DNA of 29,525 bases, taken from an uncultured Blautia sp. (GTDB taxonomy: Bacteria; Bacillota; Clostridia; Lachnospirales; Lachnospiraceae). The stretch spans positions 1 through 29,525 of the forward strand of contig CAMBYR010000003.1 in assembly GCA_945872375.1 (NCBI GenBank), in the 5' to 3' direction. The notes under the pieces are model-generated. The model ran no database searches, had not been told where the DNA came from, and saw nothing but the letters and a program-made list of their open reading frames with translations. Made by a program: the position numbers and the translations under genes. Of this stretch, positions 22,960 to 29,525 are shown one piece after another; positions within the stretch are counted from its first letter, which is position 1; each line of letters opens with the position of its first letter.

Positions 22960-24372
22960 TCAGATCGTTTCTATTTTGATCGTATTGGTATTGCCGGATT
23001 TTCCATTGATCTGGCCGCCGGTAAGGACAATACTGTCTCCTTTTTTCAGGCCGAAGATCTTTTTGGCTTCCTGTGTTCCATGGTAAAACATCACGTCCAC
23101 AGAATTGAATTCCTCACTGAGAACAGGTGTTACACCCCAGCTCATATTCAGCTTTCTCCACGCCTTTTTGGACGTTGTCATACCGATAATATCCACCGGA
23201 CAGCGGAAACGGCTGACCATGCGGGCTGTGGTTCCGCTTAAGGAGCTGACCACAATTCCCTTTGCCTTTACATCAATGGCCATGGCGCAGGTACCGTGGG
23301 AAATCGCATCAAGATTGTTGTGGATTTCATATTTGGTCGTCTGGAACCATTCGTTATAGTCAATCTTGTTCTCCGTAAATTCTGCAATCTCTGCCATATT
23401 TTTTACAGCCGCCACAGGGTATTCTCCTGCTGCTGATTCACCGGAAAGCATGACTGCCGATGTGCCGTCGTAAACAGCGTTTGCAACGTCGGAGATCTCC
23501 GCACGGGTAGGACGAGGATTGTGAATCATGGACTCCAGCATTTCTGTTGCAGTGATGACACGTTTGCCCATCAGACGGCATTTACGGATGAGGAATTTCT
23601 GTACGGAAGGTACTTCCACAAACGGAATTTCCACACCAAGATCACCTCTGGCAACCATAATTCCATTGGCAAGCCTGCAGATATCATCAATATTGTCTAC
23701 TCCTGCACGGTTCTCGATCTTTGCAATAATATCAATATCTTTTCCGCCGTTTTCATCCAGGAAATTGCGGATATCTTCCATATCTTTTCCTGTGGAAACA
23801 AAGGATGCTGCCACAAAATCCACACCATTCTTAATTCCAAAAAGAAGATCTGCCTTATCCTGTTCACTGAGAAATTCATCTGCCATCAGACGGTTTGGAA
23901 AGTTCATACTCTTGCGGTCGGAAAGAACACCTCCCGATACCACCTTGCAGATGGCATTGCTGCCTTCCAGCTTCTCTACCCGGAAGATCACAAGACCATT
24001 ATTGACGAGGATGGTGTCTCCCACCTTCAGGTCCTGGATCAGATGCTTGTAGGTAACCGATACCCTCGTCTGATCTCCCACCACATCGTCCGTGGTAAAA
24101 ATGAAGGTATCGCCGTCATTCAATGTAATTTTCTTATTCTCAAAAGTTTTAATTCGGTATTCCGGACCTTTTGTATCCAGCATAATGGCAATAGGAAGAT
24201 TCAGCTTGTCGCGGACTTTTTTGATCAGGTCGATTTTCTGCTGATGTTCCTCATAAGTACCATGAGAAAAATTCAATCTTGCAATGTTCATGCCCGCCTG
24301 ACACATCTGTGTAAGTGTTTCCTCATTATCACTGGCTGGACCGATAGTACAGATAATTTTCGTTTTTCGCAT
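22960..24372 (-). CDS. pyk: Pyruvate kinase
   Basis: The last step of glycolysis: phosphoenolpyruvate and ADP to pyruvate and ATP. The 470-residue form ends after the regulatory C domain and lacks the extra PEP-utiliser-like domain found in Bacillus pyruvate kinase. Visible motifs are NFSHGTYEEH (34-43), DTKGPEYR (66-73; most relatives have EIR), the signature IDIIAKIENRAG (213-224) with Lys218 and Glu220, ARGDLGVEIP (241-250) and the TEMLESM helix. Start: ATG at 24372 with AGGAGG seven bases upstream; the frame to 24441 would run through the promoter. Monocistronic from the extended -10 promoter at 24421-24429. Confidence 0.96.
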   Translation of the reverse strand: MRKTKIICTIGPASDNEETLTQMCQAGMNIARLNFSHGTYEEHQQKIDLIKKVRDKLNLPIAIMLDTKGPEYRIKTFENKKITLNDGDTFIFTTDDVVGDQTRVSVTYKHLIQDLKVGDTILVNNGLVIFRVEKLEGSNAICKVVSGGVLSDRKSMNFPNRLMADEFLSEQDKADLLFGIKNGVDFVAASFVSTGKDMEDIRNFLDENGGKDIDIIAKIENRAGVDNIDDICRLANGIMVARGDLGVEIPFVEVPSVQKFLIRKCRLMGKRVITATEMLESMIHNPRPTRAEISDVANAVYDGTSAVMLSGESAAGEYPVAAVKNMAEIAEFTENKIDYNEWFQTTKYEIHNNLDAISHGTCAMAIDVKAKGIVVSSLSGTTARMVSRFRCPVDIIGMTTSKKAWRKLNMSWGVTPVLSEEFNSVDVMFYHGTQEAKKIFGLKKGDSIVLTGGQINGKSGNTNTIKIETI

Positions 24373-24420
24373 ATGAAGTCCTCCTGATGTTTCCTTTCTT
24401 AATGTTTCCTGATATGTTTT

Positions 24421-24429
24421 AGTATAGCA
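24421..24429 (-). promoter_or_regulatory. Extended -10 promoter of pyk
   Basis: TGC-TATACT on the minus strand (24429-24421), with no convincing -35. A 9-bp inverted repeat, CCTGATGTT (24383-24391) and AACATCAGG (24445-24453), flanks it; the inner arm overlaps the pyk ribosome site. Confidence 0.65.
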
Positions 24430-24467
24430 CACATCTTTCAAATTAACATCAGGATTTTCATTTTTCC

Positions 24468-26183
24468 TTACATATTTCGGAATCGAAAATATCTTTTTTC
24501 CAGAAGCTCCTCTTCCGGCATTTCACAATAAACATCCAGAAAAGAACGGATTTCTCTGTCAAGAATTTCCTGAACACTGTCAAAGTTTTCTTCGGTCAGC
24601 TTCTCCCTTTCCGGGATCACCTGTTCCACAATTCCCATGTTTTTCAGATCTTCAGCCGTAAGCTTCATAACCCCGGCTGCCTCTTTTGCCTTCTTGCTGT
24701 CTTTCCAGAGGATCGACGCAAAGCCTTCCGGCGAAAGAATGGAATAAATGGAGTGTTCCATCATCCAGACCTCATCCGCCACTGCAAGAGCCAGTGCCCC
24801 GCCGCTTCCGCCTTCTCCGATCACGATAGAAAGAACAGGGACCTTCAGACCGGACAGCTCATAAAGATTCCGGGCAATGGCCTCTCCCTGCCCCCGTTCC
24901 TCTGCCTCCAGTCCGCAGAACGCTCCCGGAGTATCCACCAGACAGATCACAGGACGGCCAAATTTCTCTGCCTCCTTCATAAGACGCAGGGATTTCCGGT
25001 ACCCTTCCGGTGAAACCATGCCAAAATTGTGAGCAATATTTCCCTTGGTTCCCCTTCCTTTTTCCTGAGCGATCACAGTTACCGTTCTGCCATGGAACAG
25101 GGCAATCCCTCCGATCACCGCACTATCATCACCATAACAGCGATCTCCATGCATCTCCACAAAATCTGTGAACAGCTTTTCAATATAAAAGCTTCCTGTC
25201 GGACGATCCTTGTCCCGGGCAAGCTCCACATGCTCCCATGGAGTGATTTTCTCCTCAGAGGGTTCGTCGGACATCGCCTCTTTTTCGGGAATCTCCCGTT
25301 CTGTTTCTGCTGTTTTCCATGCACATTTGCCTTCCCCGGTTCCATGCATTTTCAGGAGAAGTCCCAGCAGATCCCGCTGCTGTTCCCTTTCCACAATGGC
25401 ATCAATAAACCCGTGTTCCAGGAGAAATTCTGACCGCTGAAAGCCCTTTGGAAGCTTCTGACGAATGGTCTGCTCTATGACGCGGGGGCCTGCAAAACCG
25501 ATCAGCGCCCGGGGTTCTGCCAGGATAATATCTCCCAGCATGGCAAAGCTTGCCGTCACGCCTCCTGTGGTGGGATCAGTCAGCACACTGATATATAAAA
25601 GGCCTGCATCACTATGGCGTTTCAGCGCTGCAGAGGTTTTTGCCATCTGCATCAGAGACACCATTCCCTCCTGCATTCTGGCTCCTCCGGAACAGGCAAA
25701 CAGGATCACCGGAAGCTTTTCTTTTGTGGCACGCTCCACTGCTCTTGCAATCTTTTCTCCTACGGCTTCTCCCATGCTTGCCATAAGAAATCTGCCGTCG
25801 CATACGCCCATCACAGCCGGCAGCCCGCAGATGGTCACCCTTCCGGTAAGAATGGCTTCAGAGAGGCCTGTCTTTTCCTGAAGAGCCGCTACCTTCTCCT
25901 CATATCCCCGGAATTTCAGAGGATTTCCGGTAACCACATCTTTGTCCCACTCTTCAAAGCTTCCCGGATCAGCAATCATTTCCACCCTTCTTCTGGCATG
26001 CACACGGAAGTAATTCCGGCAGTGCGGACAGATATAATAATTCTGTTTGACATCTTCTACAAATACTGCCGATTTACAGGCATTACATTTTTTTAAAAGC
26101 CCGTCCGGCACTTCCGGCCGGTCAGGCTCTGCTGATTTTACGGGCTCTGTTACTCTTTTTTTAAACATATTCTGAAACTTCAT
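24468..26183 (-). CDS. accDA: Acetyl-CoA carboxylase carboxyltransferase, fused beta-alpha subunits
   Basis: Transfers the carboxyl group from carboxybiotin on AccB to acetyl-CoA, giving malonyl-CoA. In most bacteria this is two proteins, AccD and AccA; here both are in one 571-residue chain. The beta part comes first, with its four-cysteine zinc ribbon (C33, C36, C52, C55) and CSGGARMQEGM (about 163-173). A Glu/Lys-rich linker at about 285-312 leads into the alpha part with GEGGSGGALALAVAD. There is no internal stop or frameshift, so the fusion is genuine in this sequence. The ATG at 26183 has GAGG eight bases upstream; the frame opens at a GTG (26192) that overlaps that site and is unlikely to be used. 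It ends the fatty-acid operon, 10 bp after accC. Confidence 0.95.
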   Translation of the reverse strand: MKFQNMFKKRVTEPVKSAEPDRPEVPDGLLKKCNACKSAVFVEDVKQNYYICPHCRNYFRVHARRRVEMIADPGSFEEWDKDVVTGNPLKFRGYEEKVAALQEKTGLSEAILTGRVTICGLPAVMGVCDGRFLMASMGEAVGEKIARAVERATKEKLPVILFACSGGARMQEGMVSLMQMAKTSAALKRHSDAGLLYISVLTDPTTGGVTASFAMLGDIILAEPRALIGFAGPRVIEQTIRQKLPKGFQRSEFLLEHGFIDAIVEREQQRDLLGLLLKMHGTGEGKCAWKTAETEREIPEKEAMSDEPSEEKITPWEHVELARDKDRPTGSFYIEKLFTDFVEMHGDRCYGDDSAVIGGIALFHGRTVTVIAQEKGRGTKGNIAHNFGMVSPEGYRKSLRLMKEAEKFGRPVICLVDTPGAFCGLEAEERGQGEAIARNLYELSGLKVPVLSIVIGEGGSGGALALAVADEVWMMEHSIYSILSPEGFASILWKDSKKAKEAAGVMKLTAEDLKNMGIVEQVIPEREKLTEENFDSVQEILDREIRSFLDVYCEMPEEELLEKRYFRFRNM

Positions 26184-26193
26184 AAGTCGCACC

Positions 26194-27534
26194 TCAGATT
26201 ACATGTGTATTCAGAAATTCGATATTGAATTTCCCGGACTGATAATCCGGATCATTCAGAATTCCATACTGATAATCCACATTGGTATCGATTCCCTGGA
26301 TGATCACCTCTCCCAGGGCACTCTGCATTTTGGCAATCGCTTCCTCCCTGGTTTCTCCATGAACGATCAGTTTTGCAACCATGGAATCATAATAGGGCGG
26401 AATGGTATATCCTGCATAAATATCGGTATCCACCCGGATTCCCTGACCACCCGGAAGGTGAAGCTCCGTAATGGTTCCCGGAGAAGGACGGAAGTTTTTC
26501 CTGGGATTCTCCGCATTGATCCTGCACTCAATGGCATGCCCCTGGATGTGGACATCCTCCTGTTTCACAGACAGAGGAAGACCGGATGCGATACGGATCT
26601 GTTCCTTTACCAGATCCATTCCCGTGACCCATTCTGTTACCGGATGTTCCACCTGGATTCTGGTATTCATTTCCATAAAGTAGAATTTTTCATCATTTTC
26701 CAGAAGAAACTCGATGGTTCCCGCATTGACATAATGTGCTGCTTTTGCTGCCTTTACGGCTGCGCAGCCCATCTTTTCCCGGAGTGCGGGAGACACTGCC
26801 GCAGAGGGAGCCTCCTCGATCATTTTCTGATGATTTCGCTGAATGGAACAGTCTCTCTCTCCCAGATGAATCACATTTCCTTCTGCATCCGCAAGAATCT
26901 GAAATTCTATATGACGGGGATTTTCCACATAATGTTCGATATACATGGTTCCATCACCAAAAGCATTTTCTGCTTCCTTCTGTGCCGTCTGAAAGGCAAG
27001 CGCAAACTCTTCCGGCTGATAAGCGGTACGCATACCCTTTCCGCCGCCTCCAAGTGCCGCCTTGATGATCACAGGATATCCAATCCGTGCCGCTTCCCTT
27101 TCTCCGGTTTCCGCATCCATCACCGGATGATCGGTGCCGGGAATGACGGGAACTCCGGCGGCTGCCATGGTATTTCTGGCGATCTGCTTGTTTCCGAGAT
27201 TCTGAATCACCTGAGATCCGGGACCCACAAAGGTCACACCGCATTGTTCACAAAACGCGGCAAATCTGGCGTTTTCCGAAAGGAATCCGAAGCCGGGATG
27301 GATGGCATCCGCACCGGAAACAAGGGTGGCACTCATGATACTTTCCATATTCAGATAGCTCTTTGCAGAAGGCCCGGGGCCAATACAGATTGCTTCATCT
27401 GCAAGATGCGCATGAAGACTGTCCCTGTCTGCTTCTGAGTAAACCGCAACGGTTTCAATTCCCATTTCCCTGCACGCACGGATAATCCGCACGGCGATTT
27501 CTCCCCGGTTGGCAATCAATAGCTTTCGAATCAT
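26194..27534 (-). CDS. accC: Acetyl-CoA carboxylase, biotin carboxylase subunit
   Basis: Carboxylates the biotin on AccB using ATP and bicarbonate. The 446 residues comprise the pre-ATP-grasp domain (LLIANRGEIAVRIIRA, 5-20), the ATP-grasp with its glycine-rich loop ALGGGGKGMR (160-169), the catalytic EMNTRIQVEHPVTE (288-301), and the C-terminal carboxylase domain. I used the ATG at 27534 with AAGG seven bases upstream rather than the GTG two codons earlier that lies within the site. It is packed tightly: the fabZ stop is 9 bp upstream, and the accDA ribosome site overlaps the accC stop codon. Confidence 0.97.
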   Translation of the reverse strand: MIRKLLIANRGEIAVRIIRACREMGIETVAVYSEADRDSLHAHLADEAICIGPGPSAKSYLNMESIMSATLVSGADAIHPGFGFLSENARFAAFCEQCGVTFVGPGSQVIQNLGNKQIARNTMAAAGVPVIPGTDHPVMDAETGEREAARIGYPVIIKAALGGGGKGMRTAYQPEEFALAFQTAQKEAENAFGDGTMYIEHYVENPRHIEFQILADAEGNVIHLGERDCSIQRNHQKMIEEAPSAAVSPALREKMGCAAVKAAKAAHYVNAGTIEFLLENDEKFYFMEMNTRIQVEHPVTEWVTGMDLVKEQIRIASGLPLSVKQEDVHIQGHAIECRINAENPRKNFRPSPGTITELHLPGGQGIRVDTDIYAGYTIPPYYDSMVAKLIVHGETREEAIAKMQSALGEVIIQGIDTNVDYQYGILNDPDYQSGKFNIEFLNTHVI

Positions 27535-27543
27535 TTCCACACC

Positions 27544-27972
27544 TTATCCAATCATAAATGTCAGTTCTGCTTTTACTGCAAGCTTTCCGTCCACCGTGGC
27601 GATGGCCTCACCGATTCCCACGGGTCCCTTCTGCCGGATGATCCTGGTTTCCAGACGAAGCCTGTCTCCCGGCACAACCTTATGTTTAAACCGGCATTTG
27701 TCAATGCCTCCGAAGTACGCGATCTTCCCTCTGTTTTCTTCTTTGGAAAGAATGGCTACAGCTCCTGTCTGCGCCAGTGCTTCCACGATCAGGACTCCCG
27801 GCATCACCGGTTCCTGAGGAAAATGTCCCCTGAAAAAATCCTCGCGGAAGGTAACGCATTTATATCCCACGGCAAACTCGCCCGGTTCAAAATCCTCAAT
27901 ATAATCCACCAGAAGAAACGGATGGCGGTGAGGAAGAATTTCTTCTATCTGCTTCACATTAAGATGATTCAT
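27544..27972 (-). CDS. fabZ: 3-hydroxyacyl-ACP dehydratase
   Basis: Dehydrates 3-hydroxyacyl-ACP to trans-2-enoyl-ACP in fatty-acid elongation. The 142-residue hot-dog-fold protein has the ILPHRHPFLLVD opening (12-23), catalytic His50 in RGHFP, and Glu64 in PGVLIVEALAQ (58-68). No FabA-type isomerase feature can be told from the sequence. AAGGAG nine bases before the ATG fixes the start. It lies between accB (14 bp upstream) and accC (9 bp downstream), so elongation and malonyl-CoA supply are made from one mRNA. Confidence 0.96.
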   Translation of the reverse strand: MNHLNVKQIEEILPHRHPFLLVDYIEDFEPGEFAVGYKCVTFREDFFRGHFPQEPVMPGVLIVEALAQTGAVAILSKEENRGKIAYFGGIDKCRFKHKVVPGDRLRLETRIIRQKGPVGIGEAIATVDGKLAVKAELTFMIG

Positions 27973-27986
27973 TTCCCATATCTCCT

Positions 27987-28448
27987 TTATGCAATTCGAA
28001 ACAACGGCTGTCCATATTCCACCGGCTGACCGTTTTTCACATATATTTCCGCGATCTCACCGTCGAAATCACTCTCAATTTCATTCATCAGCTTCATAGC
28101 TTCCACAATGGCAAGAATCTGGCCTTTTTCCACCTTATCGCCAACCTTTACAAAGGGGGCTGCATCCTCGGAGGGAGCCGCATAAAAGGTTCCCACAAGA
28201 GGTGATTTTACCAGATTTCCTTCCGGCTGCTTTTCCTCCTTCAAAGCTGCTGACGCCGATGATTCCACAGGCATTTCAGCCACAGGGGAAAGGCCTGTGC
28301 CGGCGGCTGGCACTGCAGTATTGACAATGACTTTTCGATCCTTTTTACAGGTAATCGATATCCTTTCTCCATCCTTTTTATAATCAAAAGAAGCCAGTTT
28401 TGCATCTGCCACATGATCAATCAGCTTCAGAATCTGTTCAAATTCCAT
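27987..28448 (-). CDS. accB: Acetyl-CoA carboxylase, biotin carboxyl carrier protein
   Basis: Carries the biotin that shuttles CO2 between AccC and AccDA. The 153 residues show an N-terminal helical region (1-40), a flexible Ala/Pro/Glu-rich linker (about 43-78), and the biotinyl domain (79-153) with the attachment site E116-A-M-K119, Lys119 being the modified residue. The acidic thumb segment expected of bacterial BCCP appears as FYAAPSEDAAPFV (88-100). GGAG about 10 bases before the ATG sets the start. It follows fabF by 44 bp. The biotin ligase is not in the window. Confidence 0.96.
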   Translation of the reverse strand: MEFEQILKLIDHVADAKLASFDYKKDGERISITCKKDRKVIVNTAVPAAGTGLSPVAEMPVESSASAALKEEKQPEGNLVKSPLVGTFYAAPSEDAAPFVKVGDKVEKGQILAIVEAMKLMNEIESDFDGEIAEIYVKNGQPVEYGQPLFRIA

Positions 28449-28492
28449 TTCCTGTTTTCTCCTTCTTTACACAATTCCTCTCCGGATATTTC

Positions 28493-29525
28493 TTATGCTT
28501 CCTCGTACTTTTTCAGAAGCAATGTCCCGTTATGACCGCCAAATCCAAGAGAATTGGTCATGGCATAGCGCACCTCCTGCTCGGCAGGAGCGCCGATCAT
28601 ATAATCCAGATCCAGCTCCTCATCCGGCTGTCTTGTGCCGACTGTCTGATGAATAAAGCCTTCCTGAATGGACTTTACACACACGATAAATTCCACTCCT
28701 CCGGCAGCACCCAAAAGATGGCCTACCATCGATTTTGTGGAATTAATTTTCACTGATTTTGCTGCTTCTCCAAAGGCCGCCTTAATTGCTCTTGTTTCAA
28801 AAAGATCGTTGTGATGAGTACTGGTTCCATGAGCATTGATATAGTCCACATCCTCCGGAGAAATGCCGGCTTCCTTCATGGCGTCCGTCATGGCACGGGC
28901 GGCACCGCTTCCGTCTTCTATCGGAGAGGTAATGTGAAAAGCATCTGCTGTGGCGCCATAGCCCGCTACCTCGGCCAGAATCTTTGCTCCTCGTGCACGG
29001 GCATGTTCCAGTTCCTCAAGCACCACAATTCCGGCTCCTTCACCGATTACAAAACCGCTTCGTTCCTGATCAAAGGGAATGGATGCGCGAAGGGGATCCG
29101 TGCTGGAGGTAAGAGCTGTAAGTGCTGTAAATCCTGCCACAGACACCGGGCAGATTGCTCCCTCCGTACCGCCGGCGAGCATGACATCCGCATCTCCATA
29201 CTGAATGGCACGGAAGGCATCACCGATGCAGTGCGTTCCTGTGGAACACGCCGTCACCACGTTGGTACATTTTCCCCGTGCACCGGTAGCAATGGAAATA
29301 TTACCAGCTGCCATATTGGAAATCATTTTTGGTACACACAGGGGATCCACTCTGGAAGGTCCCTTTACACGGATTTTTTCTGTGGCAGCCTCTGCAGTCT
29401 GCAGACTTCCGATTCCGGATCCAACAATGACACCCACACGAAACGGATCCTCTTCCTCCATACGGATGCCGGAATCGGAAAGGGCCTCAAGGGCAGCCGC
29501 AACTGCATACTGGGAAAACAGTTCC
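28493..29525 (-). CDS. fabF: 3-oxoacyl-ACP synthase II (partial, start beyond the window)
   Basis: Condenses malonyl-ACP with acyl-ACP to lengthen fatty acids. The window holds the last 343 codons; the frame stays open to base 29525 (the edge reads ELFSQYAVAAALEALSDSG in the same frame), so the true start lies to the right and the ATG at 29461 is internal. About 70 residues should be missing. The catalytic triad is visible: the nucleophile Cys in VTACSTGTH, His in NAHGTSTHHND, and His in KSMVGHLLGAAGG. The extra threonine-serine pattern and THCIGDAF run are typical of FabF rather than FabH. First gene of the visible fatty-acid operon; more fab genes are expected upstream. Confidence 0.96.
   Translation of the reverse strand, partial: ELFSQYAVAAALEALSDSGIRMEEEDPFRVGVIVGSGIGSLQTAEAATEKIRVKGPSRVDPLCVPKMISNMAAGNISIATGARGKCTNVVTACSTGTHCIGDAFRAIQYGDADVMLAGGTEGAICPVSVAGFTALTALTSSTDPLRASIPFDQERSGFVIGEGAGIVVLEELEHARARGAKILAEVAGYGATADAFHITSPIEDGSGAARAMTDAMKEAGISPEDVDYINAHGTSTHHNDLFETRAIKAAFGEAAKSVKINSTKSMVGHLLGAAGGVEFIVCVKSIQEGFIHQTVGTRQPDEELDLDYMIGAPAEQEVRYAMTNSLGFGGHNGTLLLKKYEEA

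Noticed and set aside
24373..24441. N-terminal extension of pyruvate kinase
   Set aside because: It crosses the TGC-TATACT promoter, and the strong AGGAGG serves the ATG at 24372.
26203..27438. 411-codon open frame antisense to accC
   Set aside because: Mirror of a highly conserved biotin carboxylase gene, with no promoter or ribosome site of its own.

Overview
The window looks like chromosomal core sequence from a Gram-positive Clostridia bacterium, most likely a gut Lachnospiraceae (Blautia/Ruminococcus-like; genus is a guess). The grounds are strong AGGAGG-type ribosome sites, TATAAT promoters often carrying a TGn extension, HPr kinase, UPF0371 and DUF6062 proteins, an ACC carboxyltransferase fused as beta-alpha in one chain, and a selenium-associated yedE/TusA/DUF3343 cluster. 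I see no phage, insertion sequence, CRISPR array, tRNA or rRNA. All 23 genes are intact except fabF, which runs off the right edge.

Layout. 149-667 (+): cyclophilin, with its own promoter and a 15-bp-stem terminator. 775-1431 (-): YigZ. 1656-4184 (+): class A penicillin-binding protein, divergent from yigZ. 4270-10261 (-): ROK glucokinase, hprK, uvrC and ftsH, read right to left as ftsH > uvrC > hprK > glucokinase, with promoters before ftsH and hprK and a terminator after ftsH. 10510-11988 (+): UPF0371/DUF1846. 12067-12993 (-): sugar nucleotidyltransferase. 13143-13517 (-): small membrane protein. 13651-14424 (+): DUF6062 protein, whose 3' end overlaps the 3' end of the next gene. 14406-18282 (-): Na/Pi cotransporter-PhoU > response regulator > histidine kinase, preceded by an array of PhoP-box-like hexamers. 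18464-18964 (-): GreA-family factor. 19120-22920: selenium-type cluster, with yedE > TusA-like > DUF3343 on the minus strand and a class V aminotransferase/cysteine desulfurase > LysR regulator on the plus strand, diverging from a 158-bp gap. 22960-24372 (-): pyruvate kinase. 24468-29525 (-): fatty-acid synthesis operon fabF > accB > fabZ > accC > accDA.

How they fit together. The right end makes malonyl-CoA (AccB, AccC, fused AccDA) and elongates and dehydrates acyl-ACP (FabF, FabZ). The phosphate block reads as a self-contained uptake and sensing unit: the box array sits at the -35 of the transporter promoter, and the two-component genes follow on the same strand. HprK and the glucokinase place carbon catabolite control beside glucose phosphorylation. 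The selenium-type cluster links a membrane importer candidate, two small cysteine-bearing carrier candidates, a PLP enzyme with a SufS-like active-site cysteine, and a dedicated LysR regulator. No selD or selenoprotein gene is in view, so the link to selenium rests on family knowledge.

Most of the window is ordinary housekeeping DNA. The parts most worth a second look are the selenium-type cluster, the PhoP-box array and hairpin leader before the Na/Pi transporter, the folded ftsH leader with a near-leaderless 32-codon reading frame, the duplicated CxxC/CxxH protein, and a 13-base motif found in three separate intergenic gaps.
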